From an uncultured Rivibacter sp. (GTDB lineage: Bacteria > Pseudomonadota > Gammaproteobacteria > Burkholderiales > Burkholderiaceae), in contig CAMLNA010000003.1 of assembly GCA_946481025.1 (NCBI GenBank), positions 49,453 to 113,452 on the forward strand: DNA of 64,000 nt, read 5' to 3'. A program made the translations under genes and the position numbers. The notes below the pieces were generated by a model, which had not been told where the DNA came from, ran no database searches, and was given only the letters and a program-made list of their open reading frames with translations. Below, one piece after another: positions 36,055 to 45,250 of this stretch; positions within the stretch are counted from its first letter, which is position 1; each line of letters opens with the position of its first letter.

Positions 36055-36738
36055 TTACCGGCCGCCGCCGGGCGTGCTCCAGTGCTGCGCCTCGTTCAGC
36101 AACCGGACAACTTCGTCGTCGCTGGTCTGCTCGAAGTCGCCGAAGTACCAGCCCACCGAATGGAAGTCGCTCAGGGCCAGCGGGCAGACGAGTTCATCGG
36201 CCAGGGGCGCCAGCGCGTCGAGCGAACTCTGCGGTGCCACCGGCACCGCCAGCACCACTTGCCGGGCTCCGGAGGCCGACAGCGCCGACAACGCGGCGCG
36301 CACGGTGCCGCCGGTGGCGATGCCGTCGTCGACCAGCACCACGCAGCGGCCCTGCAGGCGGGGCTGGGGCCGGTCGCCACGGTAGAGGCGCTTGCGCTCG
36401 GCGATCAGCTGGAGCTGCTCGCGGATCTCGTCTTCCACGTACCCCCGCGACGGATGCACCATGTCCATGACGTCGTCGTTGAACACGGGCTGCGGTGACT
36501 CGCCGTCGACGACGGCGCCGATGCCGAGTTCCGGATACCCGGGCGCGCGCAGCTTGCGCACCATCAGCAGGTCCAGCGGCGCCTCCAGCGACCGTGCAAT
36601 CTCGAAGGCCACCGGCACCCCGCCGCGCGGCAGCGCGAGCACCACGGGTTGCTGCTCCCGGAGGTGCGTCAGCAGCGACGCCAGCTTGCGGCCGGCCTCC
36701 GCACGGTCTGCATAGCGCTGGCGCGGCGAAGTGGCCAT
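36055..36738 (-). CDS. Phosphoribosyltransferase family protein
   Basis: 227 residues from the ATG at 36738. The PRPP-binding loop is VVLVDDGIATGGTVRAAL, and VVLALPRGGVPVAFEIA with DLLMVRKLRAPGYPELGIGA matches the stand-alone PRTase group often annotated only as phosphoribosyltransferase. The HPSRGYVEDEIREQ helix is typical. The base or substrate is unknown, and some members are linked to stress proteins rather than salvage. It lies 19 bases after the gene at 36758 on the same strand. An extension upstream of 36738 has no family resemblance. Confidence 0.88.
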   Translation of the reverse strand: MATSPRQRYADRAEAGRKLASLLTHLREQQPVVLALPRGGVPVAFEIARSLEAPLDLLMVRKLRAPGYPELGIGAVVDGESPQPVFNDDVMDMVHPSRGYVEDEIREQLQLIAERKRLYRGDRPQPRLQGRCVVLVDDGIATGGTVRAALSALSASGARQVVLAVPVAPQSSLDALAPLADELVCPLALSDFHSVGWYFGDFEQTSDDEVVRLLNEAQHWSTPGGGR

Positions 36739-36757
36739 CGCGGTCGAGCGGCCTGCG

Positions 36758-37231
36758 CTACAGCCGGCCCTCGCGTTGCCATTCGCGCAGCGTCCGGACC
36801 ATGTCCTGGTCGTTGGCCAGCCATGCCTGCTCGCGCAAGGATTGCAGCTGAGCGTCCAGCCCTTCGCCTGCAACCGCTTCGTCGCTACCGTAGGCGAACC
36901 GCAGGAACAAGGCCTCCGGGCTCGGCTCCTCGATCGTGATGCTCAGGCGCACGCTGGGCATGCCCTCCTGCGGCCGCGGGTCGAAATGCAGCCCGCGCTC
37001 GGCGTCGAGGCGTACGCGGTCCTCGATCACCAGCGCGCCGAAATGGATCTGGCGGCGCAGCGGCTGGTCATCACCCTCGCCGTCCGCCAGCTCGCAGCGG
37101 TCGGGCCCGAGCGGAAAGGCCTGCGGCGTGCGGGCCCGCGCAACGAGGCCGCGCCAGAGTTCGGCGCGCGTCATGGGAGTGACGAGCGGGTTGCCGGCGT
37201 CGTTGATCTGGATGAGGTGTTCGAAATGCAT
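36758..37231 (-). CDS. AtaL-like SRPBCC (DUF1857) protein
   Basis: 157 residues starting MHFEHLIQINDAGN. The pattern of an N-terminal strand, TRAELWRGLVARARTP helix, then FGALVIEDRVRL strands and LSITIEEPSPEALFLRFAY fits the START/Bet v1-like AtaL family. Such proteins bind small hydrophobic ligands, but no substrate can be given. The C-terminal helix follows QLQSLREQAWL. It is probably co-transcribed with the phosphoribosyltransferase gene that follows after 19 bases. Confidence 0.75.
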   Translation of the reverse strand: MHFEHLIQINDAGNPLVTPMTRAELWRGLVARARTPQAFPLGPDRCELADGEGDDQPLRRQIHFGALVIEDRVRLDAERGLHFDPRPQEGMPSVRLSITIEEPSPEALFLRFAYGSDEAVAGEGLDAQLQSLREQAWLANDQDMVRTLREWQREGRL

Positions 37232-37271
37232 GGATGCGGCAGCTTACGCCATGCCGCCGCGCCGGATCGAG

Positions 37272-38624
37272 TCACCTCGTTGCGAGCATTGACGGCGCCG
37301 CCACGGCTGGCTGCTGGGGGTTCTGCTGCCCCTGCTGCAGCAGGCGCTGGGCGGAGGCGCGGTGTTCGGCGGCCAGCGACTCGAGGCTGCGCCCCGAGCG
37401 CTCGACCACCTGCTGCAGCGCCGCGATCTCGCCGCGCGCGCCCATCTGCTGCGCGTATTCGTTGACGTGCCGCACCCCCTCGCAGCGAGTCTCGTCGAGC
37501 AGCTTGCCGACACTCACCGCCGCATACCCATAGGCCTCACGTTTCAGCTCGGCCTGCGCCAGCTGGTTTTCGTTCCAGCCGACGCGCCTGGCGATCGTGA
37601 GTCCGAAGTTGTGGTCGATCAGCGAAGTGCCTCGATCGAGCAGCACGCCGGCGATGCCGGTACAGACCTGCAGGCGGTTGGCGTCCTTCACGGCATCGGC
37701 GGAGCAGTACTGCGCCACCCGCTGGTAGCCGGGCATCGGCAGCGACGCCTGCATGCCGATCACGCGTGTATACACGGCCGGCCACAGGTGCGCCGGCACG
37801 TCGGCCGGCAGGTGGGTGCGGGCCAGCCCGGGCAGCAGGCCGAAGAAGGTTTCGCTCGCCTGGGCGTGGGCGATGCGATACATCGCCTCGGCGAACGCAC
37901 CGCCATCACGGCGGTTGTGCGCCGCCTCGGCGGCGAACATCCAGGGCACGGCGTTGCGAGCGTCGAGCTGCGCCCACTGGTCGTACGAAATGAGCTGGCA
38001 GCCGCCGCGCCGGCCCTCGAGTGCGCCGGTGCTCTGGCAGGCCTGGACCGCGAGCCCGTAGACCGCCGGGTCGCGCGAATCGACCGCCAGTTTCGCGAGC
38101 GCGTTCACGGGCTGGCTGGCACCGGCGACGTCGTCGTCCGGCGGCGCGCTGGCAGCCGCCGGCGTGCCGGCCACGCGCGAGCGCTGCTCCAGCGCAACGC
38201 CCACCTGCTGCGCCACCTGCATGGACAGGCCCGCGGCACGCGCCCGCGTGTCACCCGCGAGCAGCCGCTCGACCAGGCGCCGCAGCGCGGTGTCGACGTC
38301 TGCGAGCGTGCGTTTGCGAAAGGCCTCGGATTCGAGTTCGGTGCGGGCCAGGGAGCCAAGGCCGCAGACCTCGACATGGGCCGGGCGTTCTTCGCCGGGG
38401 GCAGCACGCGGTGTGGTGGCCGGTACCGTGGCGGGCTGCGGCGCCGGCGCCATGACCGCGCGCGGCTTGCCGGGCGCAGCCGCCACACGCTCGGCCGGGG
38501 CAGCCGACGGCACGACCGGGTGGCGGTGCCAATAGGCCAGCGCCGCGAGCACCAGGCACACGACGACAACGCCGCGACCCCAGGCGTCGATGCGCCAACT
38601 CTCTCGTTCCCTGTCGCCCCTCAT
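37272..38624 (-). CDS. Membrane-anchored protein of unknown function
   Basis: 450 residues from the ATG at 38624. A basic start (RGDRERESWR) precedes one hydrophobic helix near residues 16-32, then a Pro/Ala-rich stretch to about 80, and a mostly helical periplasmic domain. Four to six Cys residues (EVCGLGS, QACQST, GGCQLISYDQW, QYCSADA, QVCTG, TRCEG) suggest disulfides. I do not recognise a family. The repeated short helices, such as FAAEAAHNRRDGGAFAEAMYR, look like Sel1- or TPR-like packing. It has its own spacing from both neighbours. Confidence 0.7.
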   Translation of the reverse strand: MRGDRERESWRIDAWGRGVVVVCLVLAALAYWHRHPVVPSAAPAERVAAAPGKPRAVMAPAPQPATVPATTPRAAPGEERPAHVEVCGLGSLARTELESEAFRKRTLADVDTALRRLVERLLAGDTRARAAGLSMQVAQQVGVALEQRSRVAGTPAAASAPPDDDVAGASQPVNALAKLAVDSRDPAVYGLAVQACQSTGALEGRRGGCQLISYDQWAQLDARNAVPWMFAAEAAHNRRDGGAFAEAMYRIAHAQASETFFGLLPGLARTHLPADVPAHLWPAVYTRVIGMQASLPMPGYQRVAQYCSADAVKDANRLQVCTGIAGVLLDRGTSLIDHNFGLTIARRVGWNENQLAQAELKREAYGYAAVSVGKLLDETRCEGVRHVNEYAQQMGARGEIAALQQVVERSGRSLESLAAEHRASAQRLLQQGQQNPQQPAVAAPSMLATR

Positions 38625-38682
38625 GGCGCGGAATGATAGGCAAGGCGGGCGCCCCAACCCGTAACGAAACGCTGGCGTTCGA

Positions 38683-39888
38683 TCACTGCAACCGGCGCCT
38701 CACCCACAGCCAGGCCACCAGGCCCACGTTCATCATCAGGAACGAAGCGATCGCGAGTGCCAGGGTGGAGTGCATCACCAGCGGGGCGATCGCGCCGGCC
38801 ACGATGCCGTTGGCCACGCTGCCGATGAAGGCCTGCAGCGACGAGGCCATGCCGCGCCGCTCGGGAAAGAGGTCGAGCACCATCAGCGTGACGACCGGCA
38901 CCATCAGCGCCCAGCCGAAGGCGAAGATGCCGATGGGCAGCAGCGCCCAGCTCACGTGGGCCGGCCAGATGAAGTTGGCCACCACGTTGACCACCGACAC
39001 CCCGCTCATGATCAGGAAGCCGCGGCGGATCTGGCGGCGCGGCTCGATCCTGCCGGCCAAGCGCCCGCTCACCCAGGCGCCGCCCATGATGCCGGCGATG
39101 GTGAGCGAGAAGAACCAGAAGAACTCGGTGGGGCCGAGCTTCAGGTGCTGGCCCAGGAAGGTCGGCGCCGACAGCACATAGAGGAACATGCCGTTGAACG
39201 GGACACCGCTGGCCAGCGCCAGCATCAGGAACCTGGGGCTGGAGCCGAGCTGCCAGTAGCCGCGCATCAGGTTGGGAATGTTGAACTGCTGCCGGTGCGT
39301 GACATGAAGCGTTTCGGGCAGCAGCTTGTAATTCGCCACCAGCAGCACCCCACCCACGCCGGTGAGGAACCAGAAGATGGCGTGCCAGTCGGCGTGCACG
39401 AACAGGAAGCCGCCGACGATGGGCGCCACCGCCGGCGCCACGCCGAAATAGATGGTGACCTGCGACATCACCCGCTGCGCATCGGCCGGCGGGAACATGT
39501 CGCGGATCACCGCGCGCGACACCACGATGCCGGCGCCGGTCGACAGGCCCTGCAACGCCCGGAAGAACACCAGTGCGCCGATGCTTTCGGACAAGGCGCA
39601 GCCCGCCGAGGCCAGCGTGAACACCGCGATGCCCGCCAGCACCACCGGCCGACGCCCGAAGCTGTCGGACAGCGCGCCGTGGAACAGGTTCATGAAGGCG
39701 AAGCCGAACAGGTAGGCCGACAGCGTCTGCTGCATCTGCACCGGCGTGGCACCCACTGAAGCGGCAATGCCGTCGAAGGCCGGCAGGTAGGTGTCGACGG
39801 CGAACGGGCCCAGCATGCCCAGGCATGCGAGCAGGACGGCAAGGGCCCAGCGCGGCGCGCGCCAGAGCGTGTGGGCATCGGGATTCAT
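38683..39888 (-). CDS. Bcr/CflA family drug-resistance transporter
   Basis: 401-residue, 12-helix MFS protein of the DHA1 family. Motif A appears as LSDSFGRRPVVLAG in loop 2-3; VDTYLPAFDGIAAS in helix 1 and RALQGLSTGAGIVVSRAVIRD in helix 4 are characteristic of Bcr/CflA. It would export drugs or metabolites using the proton gradient. Start at the ATG at 39888. The gene begins 40 bases after the 3' end of rnpB on the same strand with no obvious terminator between, so read-through is possible. Substrate is unknown. Confidence 0.9.
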   Translation of the reverse strand: MNPDAHTLWRAPRWALAVLLACLGMLGPFAVDTYLPAFDGIAASVGATPVQMQQTLSAYLFGFAFMNLFHGALSDSFGRRPVVLAGIAVFTLASAGCALSESIGALVFFRALQGLSTGAGIVVSRAVIRDMFPPADAQRVMSQVTIYFGVAPAVAPIVGGFLFVHADWHAIFWFLTGVGGVLLVANYKLLPETLHVTHRQQFNIPNLMRGYWQLGSSPRFLMLALASGVPFNGMFLYVLSAPTFLGQHLKLGPTEFFWFFSLTIAGIMGGAWVSGRLAGRIEPRRQIRRGFLIMSGVSVVNVVANFIWPAHVSWALLPIGIFAFGWALMVPVVTLMVLDLFPERRGMASSLQAFIGSVANGIVAGAIAPLVMHSTLALAIASFLMMNVGLVAWLWVRRRLQ

Positions 39889-39928
39889 CGGCTGCCTTGT
39901 TCTTGTGGCCCGCTTGTGGCGGAAAGTG

Positions 39929-40371
39929 TGAAGCAAGCCGATAGGCCGGATTCTGTGCGTCAGGTCGCCCTGACGTGACCGCCATTCCTCTGGGCCATGG
40001 ATCGCTCGCATGGCTCGGTGCTACCTACCCGCCGGCTCCGCGGGCCGCATCATCGCCGGCCTATTTGGTATTGCTGCGCGTAGAGATTGCCCGTTTCACC
40101 CGAGGCGTGCCGCGCATTCGCGCGTCCCGCCTCGGGCAGCTACCCGGGTCCAGGCTTTCGCCTGGGCCGACCGGCCTGCGCCTGTCGGCTGCCGGCTTTC
40201 GCCGGCCCCGTGTAGAGCACCCTGCGGGCAAACGCCTCGACTCGTCTCTGTTGCTCTGATCCTCACCTCGCGGTGGACAGGTGTTACCTGCTACGCTGCC
40301 CTGCGCAGTCCGGACCTTCCTCCAGTGCGGCATTTCTGCACTTGCACCAGCGGCGGTCTGGCTTGCTTCAC
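39929..40371 (-). ncRNA. rnpB: RNase P RNA, bacterial type A
   Basis: Read on the minus strand. The ends pair as helix P1 (GTGAAGCAAGCC with GGCTTGCTTCAC). Conserved pieces match E. coli M1 RNA: GGAGGAAGGTCCGGAC near the 5' end, AGCAACAGAGA, ATACCAAATAGG, CGGCCCG, GGGTAGG and ACAGAATCCGGCCTATCGG at the 3' end. It is the catalytic RNA that trims tRNA 5' leaders. About 443 nt, longer than E. coli (377), with extra stem-loops in the middle (GCCGGCGAAAGCCGGC and CCAGGCGAAAGCCTGG). Reading frames through this region are not genes. Confidence 0.93.
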
Positions 40372-40378
40372 GGGCGCG

Positions 40379-40384
40379 ATTATC
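40379..40384 (-). promoter_or_regulatory. Probable -10 element of rnpB
   Basis: GATAAT on the minus strand, seven bases before the predicted 5' end of rnpB at 40371. No clear -35 is visible. Only 61 bases separate the divergent rnpB and cysK. Confidence 0.45.
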
Positions 40385-40432
40385 CAGCCGAGCCAGAATC
40401 GGCACCGCAGCTGCAGCAGGAGACCTCATCTC

Positions 40433-41359
<927 letters not shown>

Positions 41360-42080
41360 GGCTGAAGCGGCCGGAACACCTGCACGTCGTCATAGAAGCC
41401 GGGCACCTCGTTGTCCGGCCACCAGTCCGGCACGCCCAGCACCGGCAGTGGCAAAAATGGTTTCGGCACCAGCGTCGCGGCATCGAGGTCGGCTCCCGGC
41501 ACGCCGACCCACACGTGGGCCGTGATCGACTTGTACGGCGTCACCAGCTTCTCGAGCAGCGCGTGGCCGAACAGCGTGAGCTTCACCTCGCGCTGCCAGC
41601 GGTCTCGCTGCGTGAAGAGCAACCCTTTCCAGTCGCGCTCGCGCAGGCGCTGCACAACGTCCACCGGCGCCTGCAGCAATGCGGCGTTTTCGTCGAACAG
41701 GGTGAGCGCATCGCGCAGCGGGCCGCGCGTGGTCCTGACGCCATGTGCCGCCAGGGCCAGCGCCTGCAGTTCGTTGAGCCGGCGCTTCAGCACCGGCCAG
41801 TGCAGCCACATCAGGCCGTTGAAGAAGTCATGCAGGTTGTCGCGCGTGGGCACGCGGGCCGTGCGGTGTATGAAGCTTTCGTAGGCCTCGCCTTCGGGCA
41901 ACGCACCTTGCGCAACGAAGCGCAGGTCTCCGCTTCCGAGCCGCAGGCCGCCCAGGCTCGACAACACCTGGTTGAGCGCGCCGGCCACCGTGCTGCCAGC
42001 GGCCACCATGGCCGCGGCCGCCTCGCCGCTGCGCCGATACGGCATGAGCCAGGGGCGCGACCAGTCGATGGCCGGCACCA

Positions 42081-42890
42081 TCACTTCGCCCGGGCCCTGC
42101 CGGCGGAGGACGCTGCGGCCACCTTCACCTGCACCCCGAGCGCCGCCACTTCCGGCCAGGCGCGGTCGGTCACCAGCGTGTGCACCTGAGGCCAGGTGGC
42201 CACCACGAATGGCGCCACGTTCTGCTGCTTGGAATGGTCGGCGAGGATCAGCGTGCGGGTCGCGGCGGAAATCATGGCGCGCTTGATGGCGGCATCGGCC
42301 TCGTCGCTCGCGGTGATGCCCATGCGAGCGTCCAGCGCGCAGGCGCCGGGCACGGCCCAGTCGGCACGGCAGTTGGCCAGCAGGTCGTGAGCCGCGGGGC
42401 CCCAGAGCGCGCGCTGCTGCGGCTGCCAGGTCCCGCCGGTGAGCAGCAGCTGCACCGCCGGGTCGCGATCGAACAGGGCCGCCACGTCGAGCGCGTTGGT
42501 GATCACGGTGAGCGGACGCGCCGCCAGCGAGCGGGCCATCGCCAGCGTGGTCGAGCCGGCATCGAGGATCACCGTCTGCCCGGGCTCGATGAGCTGCGCG
42601 GCCGCATGCCCGATGGCGTCCTTGGCCCTGGCCAGCACGCCGGCGCGCGCCTCGAAGCCGAGCCGCGCGGTGTCGAGCATGACGGCGCCGCCGTGGGTCT
42701 TCTGCAATGCCCCCTGCGCCTGCAATTCGAGCAGGTCGCGGCGGATGGTGTGTTCCGACACTTCCAGCATTCGAGCAAGATCGAGCACTTCCACCCGGCC
42801 CTGCTGCTGCAGCCACCTCAAGATCCGGACACGCCGCTCTTCCGCGAAACGCGGCAAGGCCTCAGCGGGTTTTCGAGCAGGTTTGACCAT
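42081..42890 (-). CDS. DeoR/GlpR family transcriptional regulator
   Basis: 269 residues with the N-terminal DeoR helix-turn-helix (RRVRILRWLQQQGRVEVLDL, VSEHTIRRDLLELQAQG, KTHGGAVM) and a C-terminal sugar-phosphate-sensing domain (ILDAGSTTLAMARSL, VITNALDVAALF, LTGGTW, ILADHSK). It should repress a gene set in response to a phosphorylated sugar or nucleoside. The divergent MFS gene at 42970 and three tandem repeats in the gap make that gene its likely target. Its ATG at 42890 is clear. DUF3025 is translationally coupled downstream. Confidence 0.92.
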   Translation of the reverse strand: MVKPARKPAEALPRFAEERRVRILRWLQQQGRVEVLDLARMLEVSEHTIRRDLLELQAQGALQKTHGGAVMLDTARLGFEARAGVLARAKDAIGHAAAQLIEPGQTVILDAGSTTLAMARSLAARPLTVITNALDVAALFDRDPAVQLLLTGGTWQPQQRALWGPAAHDLLANCRADWAVPGACALDARMGITASDEADAAIKRAMISAATRTLILADHSKQQNVAPFVVATWPQVHTLVTDRAWPEVAALGVQVKVAAASSAGRARAK

Positions 42891-42912
42891 GGCGCGATTC
42901 TAGTCACACACC

Positions 42913-42942
42913 ATTGCTCGAATTTGCTCTATATTGCTCGAA
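42913..42942. promoter_or_regulatory. Three tandem 10-bp repeats, probable DeoR operator
   Basis: ATTGCTCGAA (42913), TTTGCTCTAT (42923) and ATTGCTCGAA (42933) follow one another exactly in register. They fill the short gap between the divergent regulator and transporter starts. Outer copies are identical, the middle one differs at four positions. Tandem repeats like this suit cooperative binding on one helix face. Confidence 0.7.
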
Positions 42943-42969
42943 CACTTTCGCCACGCTGTCCGCCTCGCC

Positions 42970-44160
42970 ATGCGCCGCCCTTCGCTTCCTCCCGCCACTG
43001 CTGCCCGCCTCGCCATCGCGATGATCTTTTTTGTCAACGGCGCCGGCTTCGCGAGCTGGGTGTCCCGCATCCCGGCGGTGCGGCAAGCGCTCCAGCTGAG
43101 CGACGGCCAGCTCGGCACGGCGCTCTTTGCCATCGGCGCCGGTGCACTGGTGGCCTTTCCGCTGGCCGGCCGCGGCTGTGCGGTGCTGGGCGCCCGCGCG
43201 CTCACCGTGGCGTCCACCTTCATCTTCTGCTTCGCGCTGCCGCACCCGGCCCTGGTGGGCGTGCTGTCGTCGTTTGCGGTCACGCTGTTCCTGCTGGGCG
43301 CAGCCAGCGGCGCGATGGACGTGGCGATGAATGCACTGGCGGTGGAAGTGGAGGCCCGCGTGGGCAAACCCATCATGTCGTCGCTGCACGGCATGTGGAG
43401 CGCAGGCGGCCTGGCCGGCGCAGGGCTCGGCGCGCTGATGGCCCGGCTCGACGTGTCGCCGGCGGCGCACCTGGCCGGCACCGCCGCAGCGCTGGCACTC
43501 GCGGCGGTCGCGGTGATGCGCTGGCTGCCCCGCAGCGAACCTCGGCCCCAGGCCAGGGCCGAGCCGCGCTTCGCCCGCCCGGAGGCCGCGATGGCGGGGC
43601 TGGGCGGCATCGTGTTCTGCGCTTTCCTGATCGAAGGCGCCATGGCGGACTGGAGCGCGGTGTTCCTGCACGACAGCCTGGGCACGACCGCAGCGGTCGC
43701 GGCCGTGGGCTATGCGGTGTTTTCGCTCACGATGATGAGCATGCGATTCGCGGGCGATGCCCTGGTGGCCCGCTGGGGCCCGGTGTCCTTGCTGCGCGTC
43801 ACCAACGCCCTGGCTGCCCTGGCCCTGGGCCTCGCGTTGTGGAGCGCGCATGCCGGCATCACGATGGTCGCGTTTGCGCTGATCGGCCTGGGCGTGGCCA
43901 CCGTGGCCCCCTTGGTGTTCGGCACCGCGGCGCGGCGTGCGAGCCGCCGCCCCGGCCACAGCGCCGGCCAGGGCATTGCGGCGATGGCCACCGTGGGCTA
44001 TGGCGGCTTCCTGCTCGGGCCGCCGTTCATCGGCTGGCTGGCCGAAGCCACCAGCCTGCGAACGGCGCTGGTGTTGCTGGCGGTGCTGGCAGGCGTGATT
44101 GCCACGCTGACGCACCACCTGCGCGAACCGGTCGACGACCGCACGGCGTCGCCGGCGTAG
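42970..44160 (+). CDS. MFS transporter (YbjJ-like)
   Basis: 396 residues from the ATG at 42970; a TTG at 42934 lies inside the operator repeats and is rejected. Twelve hydrophobic segments; helix 1 contains FFVNGAGFASWVSRIPAVR, and DVAMNALAVEVEARVGKPIM with SSLHGMWSAGGLAGAG are typical of the YbjJ/sugar-like MFS subgroup, as is FLIEGAMADWSAVFL. Substrate unknown. It lies divergent from a DeoR regulator, which suggests a sugar- or nucleoside-linked substrate. The 3' end is only 4 bases from the convergent pyrC stop. Confidence 0.88.
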   Translation: MRRPSLPPATAARLAIAMIFFVNGAGFASWVSRIPAVRQALQLSDGQLGTALFAIGAGALVAFPLAGRGCAVLGARALTVASTFIFCFALPHPALVGVLSSFAVTLFLLGAASGAMDVAMNALAVEVEARVGKPIMSSLHGMWSAGGLAGAGLGALMARLDVSPAAHLAGTAAALALAAVAVMRWLPRSEPRPQARAEPRFARPEAAMAGLGGIVFCAFLIEGAMADWSAVFLHDSLGTTAAVAAVGYAVFSLTMMSMRFAGDALVARWGPVSLLRVTNALAALALGLALWSAHAGITMVAFALIGLGVATVAPLVFGTAARRASRRPGHSAGQGIAAMATVGYGGFLLGPPFIGWLAEATSLRTALVLLAVLAGVIATLTHHLREPVDDRTASPA

Positions 44161-44164
44161 GGCC

Positions 44165-45208
44165 TCAGGCCGCCAGCTTCCAGGCGAGCGCCTCGCCGCC
44201 GCGCAGCGGCTTGAGGCTCGCTTCGCCGAACGGCAGCGCTTCGGGCAGCGTCCAGGTTTCCTTCTTCAGCGTGACGGTGCCGGTGTTGCGCGGCAGGTCG
44301 TAGAAGTCGGGGCCATGAAAGCTGGCAAAGCCCTCGAGCTTGTCGAGCGCCCCCACGGCCTCGAACGCCTCGGCATACAGCTCCATGGCGCAGAGCGCCG
44401 TGTAGCAGCCGGCGCAGCCGCTGGCGTGCTCCTTCAGGTGGGCCGGGTGCGGTGCGCTGTCGGTGCCGAGGAAGAACTTGTTCGAGCCCGACGCGGCCGC
44501 AGCCACCAGCGCCAGGCGATGTTCTTCGCGCTTGAGCACCGGCAGGCAGTAGTAGTGCGGACGGATGCCGCCGGTGAAGATGGCGTTGCGGTTGTAGAGC
44601 AGGTGGTGCGCGGTGATGGTGGCTGCCGTGTACGCATCGGCGTCGCGCACGTACTGGGCAGCATCCTTCGTGGTGATGTGCTCCACCACGATCTTGAGTT
44701 CCGGGAAGTCGCGGCGCAGCGGGATGAGGTGGCGGTCGATGAACACCGCCTCGCGGTCGAACACGTCCACGCCCTGGTCGGTGACCTCGCCGTGCACCAG
44801 CAGCTTCAGGCCGGCGCGCTGCATGGCCTCGAGCGTGGCGTAGGTCTTGCGGATGTCGGTGACGCCGGCGTCGCTGTTGGTGGTGGCACCGGCCGGGTAC
44901 AGCTTGAGCGCAACCACGCCGGCCTCGGCCGCCCGCGGGATTTCCTCAGGCGGGGTGTTGTCGGTGAGGTAGAGCGTCATCAGCGGCTCGAACGCCAGCC
45001 CCTTCGGCACGGCCGCCTCGATGCGCTGCCGGTAGGCCAGCGCCTGCGCCGCGGTCGTCACCGGCGGCTTGAGGTTGGGCATGATGATCGCGCGGGCGAA
45101 CTGGCGGGCGGTGTCGGGCACCACGGCCTGCAGCGCGGCGCCGTCGCGCACGTGCAGGTGCCAGTCGTCGGGGCGGGTGATGGTCAGGGAGGTGGGACTG
45201 CTGCTCAT
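44165..45208 (-). CDS. pyrC: Dihydroorotase
   Basis: 347-residue Zn amidohydrolase of pyrimidine synthesis, class II like E. coli PyrC. Metal ligands are seen in [10 protein letters not shown], the carboxylated Lys in [12 protein letters not shown], His in LLVHGEVTD and VEHITTK, and the catalytic Asp in GTDSAPH. Start at the ATG at 45208; a GTG at 45226 would add six residues. It is convergent with the MFS gene with a gap of four bases and no terminator visible between them. Confidence 0.97.
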   Translation of the reverse strand: MSSSPTSLTITRPDDWHLHVRDGAALQAVVPDTARQFARAIIMPNLKPPVTTAAQALAYRQRIEAAVPKGLAFEPLMTLYLTDNTPPEEIPRAAEAGVVALKLYPAGATTNSDAGVTDIRKTYATLEAMQRAGLKLLVHGEVTDQGVDVFDREAVFIDRHLIPLRRDFPELKIVVEHITTKDAAQYVRDADAYTAATITAHHLLYNRNAIFTGGIRPHYYCLPVLKREEHRLALVAAAASGSNKFFLGTDSAPHPAHLKEHASGCAGCYTALCAMELYAEAFEAVGALDKLEGFASFHGPDFYDLPRNTGTVTLKKETWTLPEALPFGEASLKPLRGGEALAWKLAA

Positions 45209-45250
45209 GGGCGCGGATTTTCTCACCCGCCCGCAGCCCGGGCTTGCGCC

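Noticed and set aside
39975..40259. Plus-strand open frame across rnpB
   Set aside because: The region is RNase P RNA with paired P1 ends and conserved core; the frame is chance.
40010..40432. Upstream extension of cysK
   Set aside because: It would run antisense through rnpB and adds no CysK homology; the ATG at 40433 has AGGAG and the right family start.
42913..42942. Repeats as a CRISPR-like array or IS end
   Set aside because: Three 10-bp units without spacers, exactly between a DeoR gene and its divergent partner; an operator is the simple reading.
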